Both the position numbers and the translations under genes were made by a program. From Rosa chinensis (lineage: Eukaryota; Streptophyta; Magnoliopsida; Rosales; Rosaceae), in the NCBI RefSeq assembly GCF_002994745.2, contig NC_037089.1, positions 82,856,347 through 82,920,346 of the forward strand: 64,000 nucleotides of DNA, read 5' to 3'. The notes below the pieces were generated by a model. It was given only the letters and a program-made list of their open reading frames with translations. It searched no databases and was not told the DNA's origin. This document shows positions 54,921-64,000 of this stretch, one piece after another; the stretch's first letter is position 1; every line of letters starts with the position of its first letter.

Positions 54921-55805
54921 TGACAAGGGAGAAGTTCCGGTGGCTGGGTTTGCTCAGCGGAGACTTCGCCTCTTGGAGAGTGACGAGGGAGAAGTTCCGC
55001 TGGCTGGGTTTGCTCAGCGGAGACTTCGTCTCCTGGAAAGTGACAAGGGAGAAGTTCCGCTGGCGGGTTTGCTCAGCGGAGACTTCGCTCCTTGGGAAAA
55101 TGACAAGGGAGAAGTTCCGCTGGCTGGGTTCGCTCAGCGGAGACTTCGTCTCCTGGAAAGTGACAAGGGAGAAGTTCCGCTGGCGGGTTTGCTCAGCGGA
55201 GACTTCGCTCCTTGGAAAAATGACAAGGGAGAAGTTCCGCTGGCTGGGTTTGCTCAGCGGAAACTTCGCCTCTTGGAGAGTGACGAGGGAGAAGTTCCGC
55301 TGGCTGGTTTGCTCAGCGGAGACTTCGCTCCTTGGAAAAATGACAAGGGAGAAGTTCCGCTGGCTGGGTTTGCTCAGCGGAAACTTCGCCTCTTGGAGAG
55401 TGACGAGGGAGAAGTTCCGCTGGCTGGGTTTGCTCAGCGGAGACTTCGTCTCCTGGAAAGTGACCAGGGAGAAGTTCCGCTGGCGGGTTTGCTCAGCGGA
55501 GACTTCGCTCCTTGGAAAAATGACAAGGGAGAAGTTCCGCTGGCGGATTTGCTCAGCAGAGACTTCGCTCCTTGGAAAAATGACAAGGGAGAAGTTCCGC
55601 TGGCGGGTTTGCTCAGCGGAGACTTCGCTCCTTGGAAAAATGACAAGGGAGAAGTTCCGCTGGCGGATTTGCTCAGCGGAGACTTCGCTCCTTGGAAAAA
55701 TGACAAGGGAGAAGTTCCGCTGGCGGGTTTGCTCAGCGGAGACTTCGTCTCCTTGGAAAAATGACAAGGGAGAAGTTCCGCTGGCGGAGTTTTCGAAGTT
55801 GCCCC
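54921..55805. repeat. 60-bp tandem array, about 15 copies
   Basis: Units start TGACAAGGGAGAAGTTCCGC and continue with TTGCTCAGCGGAGACTTCG. The TGACAAGGGA/TGACGAGGGA words occur every 60 bases from 54921 to 55762. Copies differ by a few bases and single-base length shifts. Because 60 is a multiple of three and the unit lacks stops, three long frames stay open across it (two on plus, one on minus), but these are by-products of the repeat. Arrays in the 3' untranslated region are known in Tat/Ogre elements and can seed satellites. Confidence 0.93.
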
Positions 55806-56023
55806 TTCGGTGGTTAATACGTGTCGCGCCCATAGCGGGTTAGCGTGCGTAGGTTTGTCTGCTAAGCCTGTCCGTCTTCTAGCCTTTAATGATAGTAACT
55901 GTGGGTTTCGTAACCGAGATGAAGCCTCGGGCAATCCGGAGAGTGAGTGGAGACGTACGACACGTGTACGGCTAACAAGGGATGTCGGTATGGAGCGGAC
56001 GGCCGAGGACGCGTTGGGGCCGA

Positions 56024-56033
56024 TATAAAAAGG
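56024..56033 (+). promoter_or_regulatory. TATA box of the antisense gene in the Tat element
   Basis: CGATATAAAAAGGGG on the plus strand, about 460 bases upstream of the ATG at 56491. A leader intron is plausible: GAGGTTGGTACTC near 56190 as donor and GGGTTTTAG at 56473-56481 as acceptor. Confidence 0.6.
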
Positions 56034-56490
56034 GGGGAAACTCTGGGGGATTCGACACTTTGTGAAATTTTTTAAAGCTTAGCCACTGTTTGCCCGAAAC
56101 CGGAGAAGGAGCCTACCGAAGTTTGGGTATACCACTCCCAGAGACGTCGGTCGTACTTGTGCACCACCGTGCCGGAGATTGCACCACTGAGGTTGGTACT
56201 CGGGTCCCTGTTTCTTTGCTATTTGTTTCTGTTAGTTTCTGGGTTTCGTTGTGTTTGTTTTTCTGGGTGTGCTCTGAGGTGTGAGATGGGTTTTTTGTGG
56301 GGGGGGGTTGAATGATGGTTGGCCAATGCGTTCAGTGGTTTAGGATTTGGATAGCCGAGTCTGGGTTGAGTGTGTTTGTTTACACTTTGGATTTTTCTGG
56401 GTGTTGTTCTTGATTGTTTTGGCTATATCTGATGCGAGAATAGGCTAGATCTATGTTTGTGCTAACTGATGTGGGTTTTAGGATTTTGGG

Positions 56491-59198
56491 ATGGCTAGCG
56501 TTATAGAGATTTCGAGCAGTGAGGATTCCGGGTCTGACGTGTCGCTCAGCGCGGCGGATGGGGTTTTTATTGACTCGTTGCGTCCGTCTGCCCCTGCAGG
56601 AACCTCACTGCCAGAAGTGCTAGACGTCGAGCCGCTACAAACCATCCCCTGGGAAGTAGTTATGGGTCGGGGTTCGCGTCCGGAGAGTTCTAAGGCGGGC
56701 GAGGCTGCTGCCGCCAAAGCCAGGCGCGACGAGCTTCTGGCGAGTAACAGTGCCGCCAGCGGCTCCGCTGGGGAGGGAGAAGCAGCGGGGCAGAATGTTG
56801 AGTCAGCGTGGTTCCTTCCGGATGGGACAGCCGTTGACGAGGCGGGAGGGGGATGAGCGGTGCTGCTGTCGCTCGGCTGAAGCAGGCGTTCCGGTTGCCG
56901 GGGTCGGTGAAGCTACGCCCACCGACGGCTGATGAGAAGGCGTCAATTCTCCCGACGGGGTGTGCGGCCGTGCACGAGGCCATATTCCGCCAATGGGTGA
57001 CACTGCCGCTGGTGCCCAATCTCCAAATCCTTGTTTGCGAGTTTGGCCTTGCCTTTGGTCAGATCTGTCCAAACATGTGGCGGTTGATGTTGGCGATGAA
57101 CTCCTTGTGGCGCTTGTCGGGGTGCGAGGGGCCTACCGTGGCGGAAGTGCTCCATTTCTACGAGTTAGTATATGTGAAGCGCCAAGGCTGCCACGGGCAA
57201 GTAAACTTGAGTCGCCGGCAGGGAGCGCCCAAGTTGATCGAGAATCTGAGGGACTCCATGTCCTATTGGCGGGGGACTTTTTGCGTCGCTACCGACGGTT
57301 GGGAGTACCACGCTAGGTCTAACGAAGAAGGGCCGTCATTTAGGATTAAGTCTGAGTTCCAACCTATTCGAGGTTGGTGGCCGGTGTCCGCTGAAAATGT
57401 TTGGCGTGCTTACACGCTTGAACTTGTATTCTTACTAACGACGTGTTTTTTTTGTGCAGCGGGACTTCGGTATACGCTGACGCGTGAAGAAGAGTGCCGC
57501 GTGGCGAGGATCAGAGGTTGCTGGCGGAACCGAAACCTGCTTGACTTTCGCCTGCTGACTGGTTTGGAGTTATTGGTCGACCTGCGACTGACACGCTCCA
57601 TTGGTGAGGAGTCTACCCTGTCGTTTCATTTTATGATTGAATTGTATCTGACTGGTAGCTGTCTTTCCTCCTCTCTTTTTTTTTTTAGAAACTCCGCCGG
57701 GCAACAAATCAAGTCGCGCCGCGTTTGAGAAAGCCATGGATCGGGCGGAGATAGAAATTTTTTTGGAGGCCATGTACGCCGAGGGGCTGGCGGCCCAGCA
57801 GACTGTAGTGAACCCGGAGACGTTGGCGTTGAGCCAGTCCGAGGTTCCGGTGGTGATGGCGATGCCGCACCAGTCCCACCTTGGTGAAGATGGTCTGCCT
57901 GTGGTGCAGGCGGGGACCCAGACGACCGGCGGGGAGCAGAGGGGAAGTGCTGCGGCCGGGCCTCAGAAGGAGCGGATGCCTGCCCAGAGGCGTGGTTCTC
58001 AGGTGGTTCAGCCGGCGGGAGAAGCCATTGTGACGAGGGAGGAACCGCCAGTCAGGGCGACGAGGGCCGCCGCTGGGGGCCAGAGGGCGCTGGAGAAAAA
58101 GCGCCGGACGGTTGAGTCTCCTGACGAGGAAGAGGGAGAAGAGGTGGAGGTGGTTGGTGCCCGCCGACAGAAGAAGGCCCGGCCAGCTCCTGCAAAAACG
58201 GTGGCGGTGGAGGGTGAGGCGCCCGCCGTCAGCGATCTGGACTCCTTCGCCGAGTACGCGCCATTCATGACAGAAGGGGAGCGGGAGTTCCTCTTTCATC
58301 TGTGCGAGCGGCTGGGATTCGGGGGTCTGGCGGGCATATCGCGCCCGACGGCAATTGATCAATAGCCCTTCAGCTCGGCGTTTGGTCAAATATCGGCGGG
58401 GTTACACGATATGTTCTTGGCGGCGTCCAAGCAGCCCCGGGTTGAGGAGGAGCTCAAGGGAGAACTCGGAGATATCCAGAGGGAGCTGGCGGAGGCCAAG
58501 GAGAGACTGGCGGAGCTCGAGCGGGGACTAGCCAAGGCGGAGTGTGATTATGCGGACGCCCGCGGCAAGCTTAATGCGGCTATTCGGCGGGATCTGGAGA
58601 GGAATGAGCATGTCTCCAAGTTGGAGCAGGAGATTGGGCTGCTGAAGGAGAAGATAGCCGCCAAGGACAAGAAGCTTATTATAGTGCAGCGGGAGTCCGC
58701 CGAAAGGATGGCCGAACTGAAGCGGCTGGGGGGTGAGGTTACCCGTCTGAGAGCTGAGGGAGCACCGCTGCGGCCGCTGCTGTTGAATCATTCAAGCAGT
58801 CGGCGGAGTTTAAGAAGACACTAACCGAAGCGGCGAAGTCTGGGGCCCGGGCCAATATAGATATGTTGAAGCGGAAGGGTGCCATTGACTTTGTAAAGGC
58901 GTCACAGCCTGACGTGCCGCCGGTCGATAGTGTCCGCGCGGAGACAGAGGTCGTGCCTGCCCCAGCTGTAGGTACTCACTCGGGCAGCGGGGAAAGTGGC
59001 CCACATCCGCCGGAAGGGTCGCAGCAAACTCCCCAGCAGACCCCGTCGGAGGTGTCACGTGCCGGATTTCTGGAGGCACACACCCGGGCCGACGGCACCA
59101 TAGAGACCCCCAGTCCGACCGCCCGAGGGTCTGATCAAGCGAGCCGATCGGTCGCGCCGCCAATCGCTGAAGCTGCCGAGGCCGACACCAACCGCTGA
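56491..59198 (+). pseudogene. Antisense extra gene of the Tat element (putative gypsy-type transposon protein)
   Basis: On the strand opposite to pol. The first frame (56491-56856) is acidic and Ser-rich. It overlaps by ATGA, in another frame, with a region resembling the plant 'putative gypsy type transposon' family (PF04195), with LPLVPNLQILVCEFGLAFGQ and LYRLS-like WRLSGCEGPTVAEVLHFYEL. A GT-AG intron at 57604-57688 joins two frames correctly. A Gly/Glu/Arg-rich linker follows, then a coiled coil (58411-58760) and a Pro-rich tail. A TAG at 58363-58365 and a frameshift near 58770 disable this copy. Its function in retrotransposons is unknown; similar antisense ORFs are known in Tat elements. 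Confidence 0.7.
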
Positions 59199-59276
59199 AC
59201 CTATCTGAGAACCACCAAAGTTTTTTTTTTTTTTGTGTAACCGTTGGGGCATCCTTGTTTGTAAAGACTTTTGTGG

Positions 59277-59282
59277 AATAAA
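59277..59282 (+). terminator. Poly(A) signal of the antisense gene
   Basis: AATAAA 79 bases after the stop codon, preceded by T-rich sequence. With the TATA box it frames a separate plus-strand transcription unit. Confidence 0.55.
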
Positions 59283-59603
59283 GTAAATTTCTGACTTGGT
59301 TTGGTACAATGTGTGTGTAGCGTTTTGAGCTATATTTTTCTTTTGTCGATCAATGGAACATTAAAGGAATTAAGATTGGTCCAAGTGCACTACGTAGCGG
59401 ACTTGGTCCGCTGACGATCGCTGGCGTTGCCAGTTGCCCTCAGTGCCAGACTTAGGAACAATGGTTTGAATAATTCCTCGTTTCATTGGTGGCTGACTTA
59501 TGAGCGTACAAAAGTGGGGTAGTACCCGTTGGGTAGCTTCCCTTAGCTAAACATTTGAACAAAAGATTTAGCTAAGTCAAGATGCGCATGGGTAGCGGTT
59601 TGA
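59283..59603. other. Spacer between the antisense gene and pol
   Basis: Non-coding stretch where the antisense unit and pol converge tail to tail. Nothing else seen. Confidence 0.5.
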
Positions 59604-61292
59604 CTATTTGTAATAATACCGAAGGTGTTCAGTATTCCAAGGGTGGGCCGACGTGACGCCGTCCTTGTCCATTAAGTAGAAGGTGCCTGGGCTAACGACT
59701 TCCACGATTTTGTACGGGCCCTCCCACGTTGGGCGGAGTTTTGTTGGTGGCGGAATGACTTCCTTCATGACCAAGTCCCCCAATTGGAGGTTCCGGGCTC
59801 TGACTCTGGCGTTGTAAAAACGTGATACCCGTTGCTTGTTTTGTAGATTGTGTAAATGGGCCTCGAGTCTTCTCTCTTCTAGGAGGTCCCTGTCCAAATT
59901 GACGCCGGCGCTGTTGGTCTCTGGGCAGTAGCCTTCGACTCTAGCGGTAGGTTGAGTAACTTCAATGGGTAAGACAGCCTCTGTGCCGAACATCATACAA
60001 AAAGGAGTTTCTCCGGTGGCGGAGGTTGGAGTTGTTCGGATGGCCCACAGGACTTCTGGGAGTTTCTCCGCCCATAAACCCTTGGCGTCGTCGAGCTTCT
60101 TTTTTAACAACTTTTTGATTATCTTGTTTGCCGCTTCGACCTGGCCGTTGGTCTGGGGGTGGGCGACAGATGCAAACCTCAACTTGGTGCCTAAGTCGGT
60201 GGTGAAGGAGATGAGCTCATCATTGTTGAACTGTGTGCCGTTGTCTGTGATGATTGTGTGTGGGACACCGGAGCGGCAATAGATATTCTTCCAAAGGAAG
60301 TGAATTACCTTGGCGGTAGTTATTGCCGTCAATGGCTCTGCCTCTATCCACTTGCTGTTATAATCAATGGCAACAATGATGTATTTGAACTGACCCTTGG
60401 CGGTTTGGAACTTTCCCATCAGGTCAAGGCCCCACGTGGAATGAATCCATGGGCCCACGATGATTGATAGTGGTTCCGCTGGTGCGTGTGGGAGATCTGC
60501 AAACTGTTGGCATTTGTGGCAAGACCTCGAAATCCGCCGGGCGTCATCGCCAAGTGTAGGCCAGAAGTAGCCTTGTCGCATTGTGCGGTTGGTCAGGGAC
60601 CTGGTGCCCGAGTGGTTTCCGCATTCCCCGCCATGGATTTCAGTTAGGACAACCCTTCCCTCCTCTGGGGTTAGACAGCGGAGATTAGGATGGCTGCATC
60701 CCTGGCGGTAGAGCTTGCCGTGCTGGATGTTGTAGCGGGTTGCTCTTCGTTGGAGCTGCCTTGCCTGGACCTTGTCTTCTGGCAACGTTCCGCTGCGCTT
60801 GTATGCAATGATCTCGTCCATCCAGCTGGGGTTGACTTGAACGTTGAAGATTTCCGCCAGGGTTTTTGTAATACTTGGCTTGTCCAGGCATTCCACCCTT
60901 GTATCCGCTGGACTCTGATGTGGTTGGGCGGTTGCCAGTCTGGCCAGTGAATCAGCCTTGGCGTTCTTTTCCCGGGGGATCTGTGTGATTGTATGGAATT
61001 TGAACTTTTTTAGCAATGTTTTGACGTATCCCAAATACGCTGCTAACTGCTGGTCCTTGGTTTGGAAGCTGTCGTTGACCTGGTTGACGACTAGTTGGGA
61101 GTCGCTGAATATGTTGACGCTGTCAGCTCCTGAGTCAATGGCGAGAAGCAGGCCGGCTATGAGCGCCTCGTACTCCGCCATATTGTTTGAAGCTTTGAAG
61201 TTGAACTTTAATGCGTACTCTGCGTTCAGTCCCCCGGGTCCGGTTAAGATGACTCCGGCGCCGCTGGCCTTGGCACAGGCGGAGCCGTCCAC
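59604..61292 (-). CDS. pol: Tat-type pol, C-terminal part: second RNase H and integrase
   Basis: A 562-residue frame from the first Met after a stop. Residues 1-120 are an archaeal-type RNase H with Asp2 (MDGSA), Glu41 (MAEYEAL), Asp64 (SDSQL) and Asp114 (KADSLA), the extra RNase H of the Tat lineage. Integrase follows: the zinc site His220, His227, Cys258, Cys261, then the catalytic Asp290, Asp350 (TDNGTQF) and Glu386, giving DD35E spacing. The C-terminal part holds the GDLVMKEV and GPYKIVEV blocks usual in gypsy integrases. A single TAG (about 61308-61310) separates it from the preceding pol frame without a shift, so the two were one polyprotein. All catalytic residues are intact, but the stop should prevent its synthesis unless it is read through. 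Confidence 0.92.
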   Translation of the reverse strand: MDGSACAKASGAGVILTGPGGLNAEYALKFNFKASNNMAEYEALIAGLLLAIDSGADSVNIFSDSQLVVNQVNDSFQTKDQQLAAYLGYVKTLLKKFKFHTITQIPREKNAKADSLARLATAQPHQSPADTRVECLDKPSITKTLAEIFNVQVNPSWMDEIIAYKRSGTLPEDKVQARQLQRRATRYNIQHGKLYRQGCSHPNLRCLTPEEGRVVLTEIHGGECGNHSGTRSLTNRTMRQGYFWPTLGDDARRISRSCHKCQQFADLPHAPAEPLSIIVGPWIHSTWGLDLMGKFQTAKGQFKYIIVAIDYNSKWIEAEPLTAITTAKVIHFLWKNIYCRSGVPHTIITDNGTQFNNDELISFTTDLGTKLRFASVAHPQTNGQVEAANKIIKKLLKKKLDDAKGLWAEKLPEVLWAIRTTPTSATGETPFCMMFGTEAVLPIEVTQPTARVEGYCPETNSAGVNLDRDLLEERRLEAHLHNLQNKQRVSRFYNARVRARNLQLGDLVMKEVIPPPTKLRPTWEGPYKIVEVVSPGTFYLMDKDGVTSAHPWNTEHLRYYYK

Positions 61293-61307
61293 ATGTAGGT
61301 CCCAATC

Positions 61308-64000
61308 TGACTATTGGGAAGTTGCCTCTGTATTGGTTACTATTTCTGTTCCGGGCATTGTTTGAGTATCGGGTTCCGGCTGACGCTCAGTAAGTTCAGC
61401 GATGAAGTCCGCTACCGCCTGGCCCTTCATGGCGGTTCTTGGTTTGTATTCTATGTCAAATTCGCTGAGTTCAATTGCCCACTTGCTGAGGCGTCCTGAG
61501 TGTTCAGGGTTCTGCATTACCTGCCTCAGCGGTTGATTGGTTAACACATGGACTGTGTGAGCTTGGAAATATTGCCTGAGGCGTCTGGCGGCAACGATAA
61601 GTGCGAGGGCCAGCTGTTCCAACGGTGCATATCTTGTTTCTGCTCCGTTCATGCCTCTGCCGGCGTAGAATACCGGGAGTTCGTCCCGGTCTTCCCGCCG
61701 AACAATGGCGCAACTTATTGCCGTTGCCGAGACCGCCAAGTATATGAATAATGTCTCTCCTTGCACAGGAACAGAAAGGAGAGGGACCGCCGCCAGATAT
61801 TCTTTTAGGCCCTGGAACGCCGCCTGACACTCTGGGTTCCAGTCGATGACCTTCTTGTGAGTTGTTTTGAGGAGTTTGAAGAATGGGGCGCACTTGTCAG
61901 TAAGTCGAGAGATGAATCGAGAAAGGGCGGTTAACTTGCCTTGGAGACACTGGACGTCTACCTTATACTTGGGGTCCGATAGGTTAAGGATGGCCTGTAC
62001 CTTATCTGGGTTAGCCTCGATACCTCGCTCGCTGACGATGTAGCCCAGAAATTTGCTAGCGGTGACCGCAAAGAAACATTTTTCTGGGTTGAGGCGCATA
62101 CCGTAGGCCAGGAGGATGGTTATTATGATCCTGAGGTTTGTGACATGTCCGCTGGCCTTTATGCTCTTAACTAGCATGTCATCCACATAGACCTCGATAA
62201 TTTTTCCCAGATGCTCAGCGAACATGGCGTTCATCAACCGCTGATAAGTTGCACCGGCGTTCTTCAGACCAAAAGGCATGACATTGTAGCAGTAGAGGCC
62301 TTTGTCGGTGGTGAAGGTGGTGCATTCTTGGTCGCTGGGGTCCATTCTGATCTGATTGTACCCGGAGAAGGCATCCATCATGCTGAGGAGTTCGTGTCCG
62401 GCGGTTGCATCGACCAGCTGATCGATACGAGGTAGCGGGAAACTATCCTTTGGGCATGCCTTGTTTAGGTTTTTGAAGTCGACGCACATCCGCCACTTGC
62501 CGCTGGGCTTCTTCACCATTACCAGATTTGAGATCCATTGAGGGTAGATGACCTGGCGGATGAATCCAATGTCCCGTAGTTTGGCGACCTCCTGTCCGAT
62601 TGCCCGGTATTTTTCCTCATCAAAAGCCCTCCGCTTCTGTTTGATGGGATAGAAGGAAGGTTTGATGGTCAGCTTATGGGTGATTATTTCAGTGGAGATG
62701 CCAGGCATGTCCGCATAGGACCATGCAAAGACGGTGGCGTTGTCACGTAGGAATTGAGTGAGTTCTGCCTCTACTTCTGGGTCTAGCTGTGCGCCTATGC
62801 GGACTGTCCTTTCAGGATGCTCGTCTGAGATGCAGACGACCTTCAGCGATGTGTCCGGGTTGACCGGCTCCTTCATTACATATTTCTTCTCCTCATCTCT
62901 AGGATCCTCAAAGATATTCGGTGGTGGTGGGTCATTACCTACTGTCAGGATTTCATGGCGGCGCGTTGACCGTGCTACAGTTGTTGAATAGCATTCTCGT
63001 GCCAGCTGTTGGCTTCCCCTCATGCAGCCTGTGCCGTTGGGCGTGGGGAACTTCATGAGAAGCATGTATCCGGCAATGATGCACTTGAGCTTATTAAGCG
63101 CTGGTCGACCAATGATGGCGTTGTACGAACTAAAACAGTCGACAATGATGAACTCCGTGTGTACCTCCGCCATACAGGGACTAGTGCCAATAACTAGTCG
63201 CATGTAATCCGACCCCAGTGGTTGTGTGATGTCACCGGAGAAGCTGAGCAGTGGCTCGTGATCCTGGAGTAGTTTTCTGTTTCGCTTGAGATGGTCGTAG
63301 CAACCGCTGAAGATGACGTTGACAGCGGACCCGCTATCCACCAAGATTCTCCCCACCGAGAATTTGCCAAGAATGGCATCGACCAAGAATGGGTCGTCAT
63401 GGGGTAAATGTACTCCGCGCTCCTCCTCCTCTGAAAAGGTAATAGGTTCCCAACCTGATTTCGGTAGTTTGGCGGATCTTTCGTAGCGGATGTTGCAAAC
63501 TTCCTTTGGGTGGTTGGCGCGCTCATAGCGCTTTCTTGCCCTGTGAGACATGCTGGTGATTGGAGCACCGCCATCGATGGTGTTGATGCGGCCCAGGGTC
63601 TCAACGTTGGCAATCACTGGTGGTGGTTGGCGCACCTTGAACTGCTCCAACTTGCCGTCTCGGTACAAAGTCTCAATGGCTGTTTTGAGAGCATTGCAGC
63701 TGTTCGTATTGTGGCCGCTGTCTGTGTGGTATTTGCACCACTTGCCGGTGTTCCTGGGTTTGCCTGTTTTTGGGTACTTTGGAGGGGGTGGAGGCGGGAT
63801 CTGATCTTTGCACTGATTATAGATATCTTCATATGAGGCCGTTAGGACCGTGAACACTGCATACCGCTGCGAGGATTCTGTCTGCTTGTTGTTGTTATCC
63901 CCATGAGTTGGACGGTTCCCCTTGTAAAAATGCTGCCCCTTCTGCCACTTGGTTTGGTGGTGGCCCTGCTGCCACTCTCTTTTCTTGTCAGTTGGCGGTG
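61308..64000 (-). CDS. gag-pol: Tat-type gag-pol, partial: zinc knuckle, protease, RT, RNase H
   Basis: The frame is open to the right edge, so its start is outside. Counting from the Met at 63857: a gag zinc-knuckle-like CKYHTDSGHNTNSC (41-54), aspartic protease LVDSGSAVNVIF (172-183), RT with WISNLVMVKKPSGKWRMCVD (441-460), MDAFSGYNQI (494-503), MPFGLKNAGATYQR (527-540) and the catalytic YVDD (557-560), then the usual gypsy RNase H with FYAGRGMNGAETRY and a degenerate KGQAVADFIAEL end. It makes and cuts the element's proteins and copies its RNA in virus-like particles. It ends at the TAG at 61308-61310. No other break is seen. Confidence 0.93.

Larger units (their letters stand above)
53809..64000 (-). 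mobile_element. Ty3/gypsy Tat-lineage retrotransposon, 3' part
   Basis: Minus-strand element whose 5' LTR and gag start lie beyond the window. From its 3' end: LTR, polypurine tract, tandem-repeat-rich 3' region, an antisense gene, then integrase, a second archaeal-type RNase H, RNase H, RT, protease and zinc-knuckle gag. Two RNase H domains, extra antisense ORFs and a repeat-rich 3' region are features of the Tat group (Retand/Ogre-like). One nonsense codon interrupts pol. Confidence 0.9.

Noticed and set aside
54921..55805. Regularly spaced repeats that could suggest a CRISPR array
   Set aside because: Units are contiguous without unique spacers, and the genome is a plant.
54722..55843. 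Frames of 373, 316 and 324 codons on both strands across the 60-bp array
   Set aside because: They exist because a stop-free unit with a length divisible by three is repeated. No start context, domain or single preferred frame supports a protein.

Overview
This is a gene-poor, repeat-rich nuclear window from a flowering plant, most likely a eudicot. The evidence is a MINI ZINC FINGER gene, a WUSCHEL-type homeobox gene, captured pieces of plant inositol-phosphate kinase and DNA polymerase alpha genes, and plant LTR, LINE, hAT, MULE and CACTA elements with their target-site duplications (TSDs). Rosaceae is a guess that the sequence does not prove. Only one ordinary host gene is well supported: MIF at 45182-45442 (-). 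Almost everything else is transposable elements, many nested inside one another, and many can be bounded to the base by matching TSDs.

Left part (1-9684): AT-rich intergenic DNA with a decayed tandem repeat (about 1713-2590) split by a small MITE, a Harbinger-like MITE (3578-4305), and a long-inverted-repeat MULE (5414-8277) that holds a foldback, two hAT elements and a SINE.

Nest 1 (9703-24592): a LINE copy that keeps ORF1 but apparently no ORF2, with an 18-bp TSD. It was interrupted by a hAT carrying an ITPK fragment (9725-10650), a CACTA element with a Ulp1-type protease gene (10758-21410), and a reverse-oriented solo LTR (22599-24118). The CACTA itself holds a solo LTR (11951-13987) and two MULE-like elements. 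A 3-kb solo LTR follows at 24792-27794.

Nest 2 (27943-40190): a 5'-truncated LINE (reverse transcriptase, zf-RVT, RNase H) split by a young 9.2-kb LTR retrotransposon (28668-37847). Its 2.1-kb LTRs are almost identical, it has a tRNA-Asp primer site, and it has no recognisable gag or pol. In their place it carries, on the opposite strand, an intact 195-codon WUSCHEL-like homeobox gene with its own TATA box and G-box promoter. This is the most striking object in the window: a stem-cell regulator carried as cargo by a non-autonomous, Athila-like retrotransposon.

Middle right (40205-53800): a Pack-MULE with an N-terminal DNA polymerase alpha fragment (40795-42323), the MIF gene, about 4 kb of non-coding DNA, two hAT elements (49558-50138 and 50743-52002), and a GC-rich possible element with a minisatellite built on a GACGTC palindrome.

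Right end (53809-64000 and beyond): most of a minus-strand Ty3/gypsy Tat-lineage element. From its 3' end it shows a 516-bp LTR, a polypurine tract, a 15-copy 60-bp tandem array, an antisense gene with its own TATA box, intron and poly(A) signal, and then integrase, a second RNase H, RT/RNase H, protease and the zinc-knuckle end of gag. The 5' end lies outside the window.
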